Source: Komagataeibacter rhaeticus (GTDB lineage: Bacteria > Pseudomonadota > Alphaproteobacteria > Acetobacterales > Acetobacteraceae). From it: 64,000 bases of DNA. The position numbers and the translations under genes are program-made. The stretch spans positions 248,001 through 312,000 of the forward strand of contig NZ_NKTZ01000001.1 in NCBI RefSeq assembly GCF_003207855.1. Reading direction: 5' to 3'. The notes below the pieces were generated by a model. The model worked only from the letters and a program-made list of their open reading frames with translations. It was not told the DNA's origin and did no database searches. Numbering within the stretch: position 1 is the stretch's first letter; each line of letters begins with the position of its first letter. Shown here piece after piece: positions 61,829 through 64,000 of this stretch.

Positions 61829-64000
61829 TTAGATCGAGAAATACTTGGCGTGCGGGTTCAGGATCACCAGTGCCGACGTTGACTGCTCGGGATGGAGCTG
61901 GAAGCCATCGGTCAGCGAGACGCCGATCCTTTCCGCATCCAGCAGCTTCAGGATCGGCTCCTGTTCCTCCAGCCGGGGGCAGGCGGGGTAGCCGAAGGAA
62001 TAGCGCGAACCCCGGTAGCCCTGCTGGAGCAGTTTCGCCATGTCGCGGTCGTCCTCGGCGGCGAAGCCCATCTCGGCGCGGATGCGCTTGTGGGTGTATT
62101 CCGCCATGGCTTCCGCCATCTCCACCGACAGGCCATGCAGGTAGAGGTAGTCCTTGTAGCGATCCGCCTCGAACCATTCGCGCGCGCGGTCCGATGCATC
62201 CTGCCCCACGGTCACGACCTGCAGGCCGATCACGTCGCGCTGTGCATCGTCAATATCGCGCACGAAGTCCGCAATGCAGGCCCCGTCCGCGCGTGGCTGG
62301 CGAGGCAGGGTGAAGCGGGCGACCGCGTTCGTGCCGTCCTCGCCAAACAGCACCAGGTCGTTGCCCTCGCCCGCCGCCTTCCAGTAGCCGTAGCTGGCGC
62401 GGGGGTGCAGGATATCCTGCTCCGCGCACAGCGCCAGCATATGGCGCAGCACCGGGCGCAGTTCCTTGCGCGCCCAGACCATGAAGTCATCCAGCGAGCG
62501 GCCCTGTTTGCGGAAGCCCCACTGGAACTGGTAGAGCGAGCGTTCATTGAGGAACGGCAGCACCGCCTCCGGTGTCGCCTCCAGCACGCGCGGCCCCCAG
62601 AAGGGCGGGACCAGCACGGGCTCGTCCGCTGTCAATTTTTCGCGCCGCGCGCGGGCGGCGGCCACGTCAACCGGGCCGAAGCCACGGGTTTCGGCGGCCT
62701 CGATATCCTGCGTGCGGCTGGTGCGCGTGGCCTTGCCCGCGCGGCGGGACTGGATGGCGGCAAGGTAGGTGTCGAACTCACCCTGCACCACCTTGTCCAT
62801 CAGCGACAGGCCGTCGAACGCATCACGCGCATAGGCCACCCGCCCGCCCTCGCCATAGGCTGCGGTGCAGTCTTCCTCCACGTAATTGCGCGTCAGCGCC
62901 GCACCGCCCAGCATCACGGGCACATCAAGGCCCTGGCGCTGCATTTCCTCAAGGTTTTCACGCATGATGACGGTGGACTTGACCAGCAGGCCGGACATGC
63001 CGATGGCATCCGCCCTGTGCTCGCGCGCGGCCGCGATCATGTCCGCCACCGGCACCTTGATGCCCAGATTGATCACCTGATAGCCGTTATTGGTCAGGAT
63101 GATGTCAACCAGATTCTTGCCGATATCATGCACGTCGCCCTTCACCGTGGCCAGCACCATGGTGCCCCGGGCCTGGCCTTCGGTGCGTTCCATGTGGGGT
63201 TCCAGCCACGCCACGGCGGCCTTCATCGTCTCGGCGGACTGGAGCACGAAGGGCAGCTGCATCTTGCCCGCGCCAAACAGTTCCCCCACCACCTTCATGC
63301 CATCGAGCAGCACGGTGTTGATGATGTCCAGCGGCGCCATGTCGCGCATGGCTTCGGCCAGATCGTCTTCCAGCCCCTTGCGGTCGCCATCGACAATGCG
63401 GTCCTTCAGGCGCTCGGGCGCGGTCTCGGCCCGGGCCTTCTTTACCGCATCGGCGGCCTTGCGGTCGGCAAAGATTTCAAGGATGCGCTGTAGCGGGTCA
63501 TAGCCTTCCGCGCGGCGGTCGAAGATCAGGTCCTCGGCCACCTTCACCTCATCGGCGGGGATCAGGTGCAGCGGGCGGATTTTCGAGACATGCACGATTG
63601 CCGCCGTCATGCCCGCGCGCACCGCGTGGTCAAGGAAGACCGAGTTCAGCACCGCGCGCGCCGCCGGGTTCAGCCCGAACGAGATGTTGGACAGCCCCAG
63701 CACGATCTGGATATCGGGGAAGCGTTCGCGGATCAGGCGGATGCCCTCCAGCGTCCATTCCCCCAGCTTGCGGTCATCTTCGGTGCCGGTGCCGATGGTG
63801 AATGTCAGCGGGTCGATCATCAGGTCGGATTGCGGCAGGCCGTGCTTTTCACAGGCGAATTCGACCAGCCTTGTGGCAATGCGCAGCTTGTCTTCCGCTG
63901 TCTTGGCCATGCCCACCTCATCAATGGTGAGCGCAATGACGGAAGCGCCGAACTTGCGCGCCAGCAGCATGCGCTCGGTGGCAATCGCCTCGCCATCCTC
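61829..64000 (-). CDS. metH: Cobalamin-dependent methionine synthase, C-terminal part
   Basis: The frame stays open to the right edge, so the N-terminal homocysteine domain lies outside. The 723 residues present cover the last half of the methyltetrahydrofolate domain (ALTIDEVGMAKTAEDK, VLGLSNISFGLNPAARAVLN), the B12-binding cap, and the Rossmann cobalamin domain with the ligand-histidine motif DVHDIGKN. The last part is the AdoMet reactivation domain (GCTAxxY-like region AEDDRDMAKLLQQGYRGSRYSFGYPACP in part, ending NPHAKYFSI). It is a B12 consumer in a window rich in B12 synthesis genes. Confidence 0.96.
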   Translation of the reverse strand, partial: EDGEAIATERMLLARKFGASVIALTIDEVGMAKTAEDKLRIATRLVEFACEKHGLPQSDLMIDPLTFTIGTGTEDDRKLGEWTLEGIRLIRERFPDIQIVLGLSNISFGLNPAARAVLNSVFLDHAVRAGMTAAIVHVSKIRPLHLIPADEVKVAEDLIFDRRAEGYDPLQRILEIFADRKAADAVKKARAETAPERLKDRIVDGDRKGLEDDLAEAMRDMAPLDIINTVLLDGMKVVGELFGAGKMQLPFVLQSAETMKAAVAWLEPHMERTEGQARGTMVLATVKGDVHDIGKNLVDIILTNNGYQVINLGIKVPVADMIAAAREHRADAIGMSGLLVKSTVIMRENLEEMQRQGLDVPVMLGGAALTRNYVEEDCTAAYGEGGRVAYARDAFDGLSLMDKVVQGEFDTYLAAIQSRRAGKATRTSRTQDIEAAETRGFGPVDVAAARARREKLTADEPVLVPPFWGPRVLEATPEAVLPFLNERSLYQFQWGFRKQGRSLDDFMVWARKELRPVLRHMLALCAEQDILHPRASYGYWKAAGEGNDLVLFGEDGTNAVARFTLPRQPRADGACIADFVRDIDDAQRDVIGLQVVTVGQDASDRAREWFEADRYKDYLYLHGLSVEMAEAMAEYTHKRIRAEMGFAAEDDRDMAKLLQQGYRGSRYSFGYPACPRLEEQEPILKLLDAERIGVSLTDGFQLHPEQSTSALVILNPHAKYFSI

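Overview
This window is high-GC chromosomal DNA from an alphaproteobacterium of the family Acetobacteraceae, most likely Komagataeibacter or Gluconacetobacter. The evidence is gene content and protein style: a complete 2-oxoglutarate dehydrogenase operon with a lipoyl-E3 fusion, a heme-PAS phosphodiesterase next to a diguanylate cyclase as in the cdg operons of cellulose-forming acetic acid bacteria, a hybrid cobalamin pathway, a TonB-ExbB-ExbD-ExbD system, and a recurring intergenic double-hairpin repeat. The genus call is inference; no rRNA is present. I found no tRNA, rRNA, CRISPR array, insertion sequence or prophage.

Layout. 1-7.0 kb: the 5' part of sdhC, asd, zwf, two small secreted proteins, a 2OG-Fe(II) oxygenase, an AhpD-like protein, and a zapE/AFG1 ATPase broken by a 7-bp tandem duplication. 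7.3-13.4 kb: sucA-sucB-lpd. 13.6-17.7 kb: a c-di-GMP phosphodiesterase followed by a diguanylate cyclase. 18-20.3 kb: feoA-feoB plus a small cysteine-tailed membrane protein, behind a Fur-like palindrome. 20.4-35.9 kb: a cobalamin island with cobB, cbiD, cobM-E-L, cobK, cobJ-I-H-G-N (most junctions are ATGA overlaps), cobW, a DUF1636 protein, a cobalamin riboswitch, a degenerate histidine-phosphatase homologue and an orphan cbtB. 35.9-42.2 kb: an AcuI/YhdH reductase, an NfsA-like nitroreductase, ilvE, a small unknown gene between two repeats, and thiC behind a TPP riboswitch. 42.3-46.5 kb: adenine deaminase, then a tightly packed tyrosine recombinase, unknown protein and ScpA-like gene. 47-49.8 kb: tonB-exbB-exbD-exbD. 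50-57.8 kb: an NCS2 permease, an MFS exporter, purD divergent from xseA, a lipoprotein, an HTH-plus-membrane protein and an OmpH/Skp chaperone. 57.9-64 kb: cvpA-purF-SDR-ybaK, a HisE-like protein and the C-terminal two thirds of metH.

How they connect. The cobalamin genes cover most steps from precorrin-2 to the cobalt chelatase. The window also holds a B12 consumer (metH) and a B12-sensing riboswitch. FeoAB and the Ton system supply iron and import energy. The two GGDEF-EAL proteins look like an opposed pair: the first has the heme ligands and an intact EAL domain, the second an intact GGDEF and an eroded EAL. asd, ilvE and metH (amino acids), purD and purF (purines), thiC and ade (thiamine and purine salvage) and zwf, suc and sdh (central carbon) are housekeeping.

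Eight clear copies and one eroded copy of a roughly 85-bp palindromic element lie in gaps, mostly where two genes converge. They probably serve as two-way terminators as well as being repeats. The least explained unit is the recombinase, unknown protein and ScpA trio.
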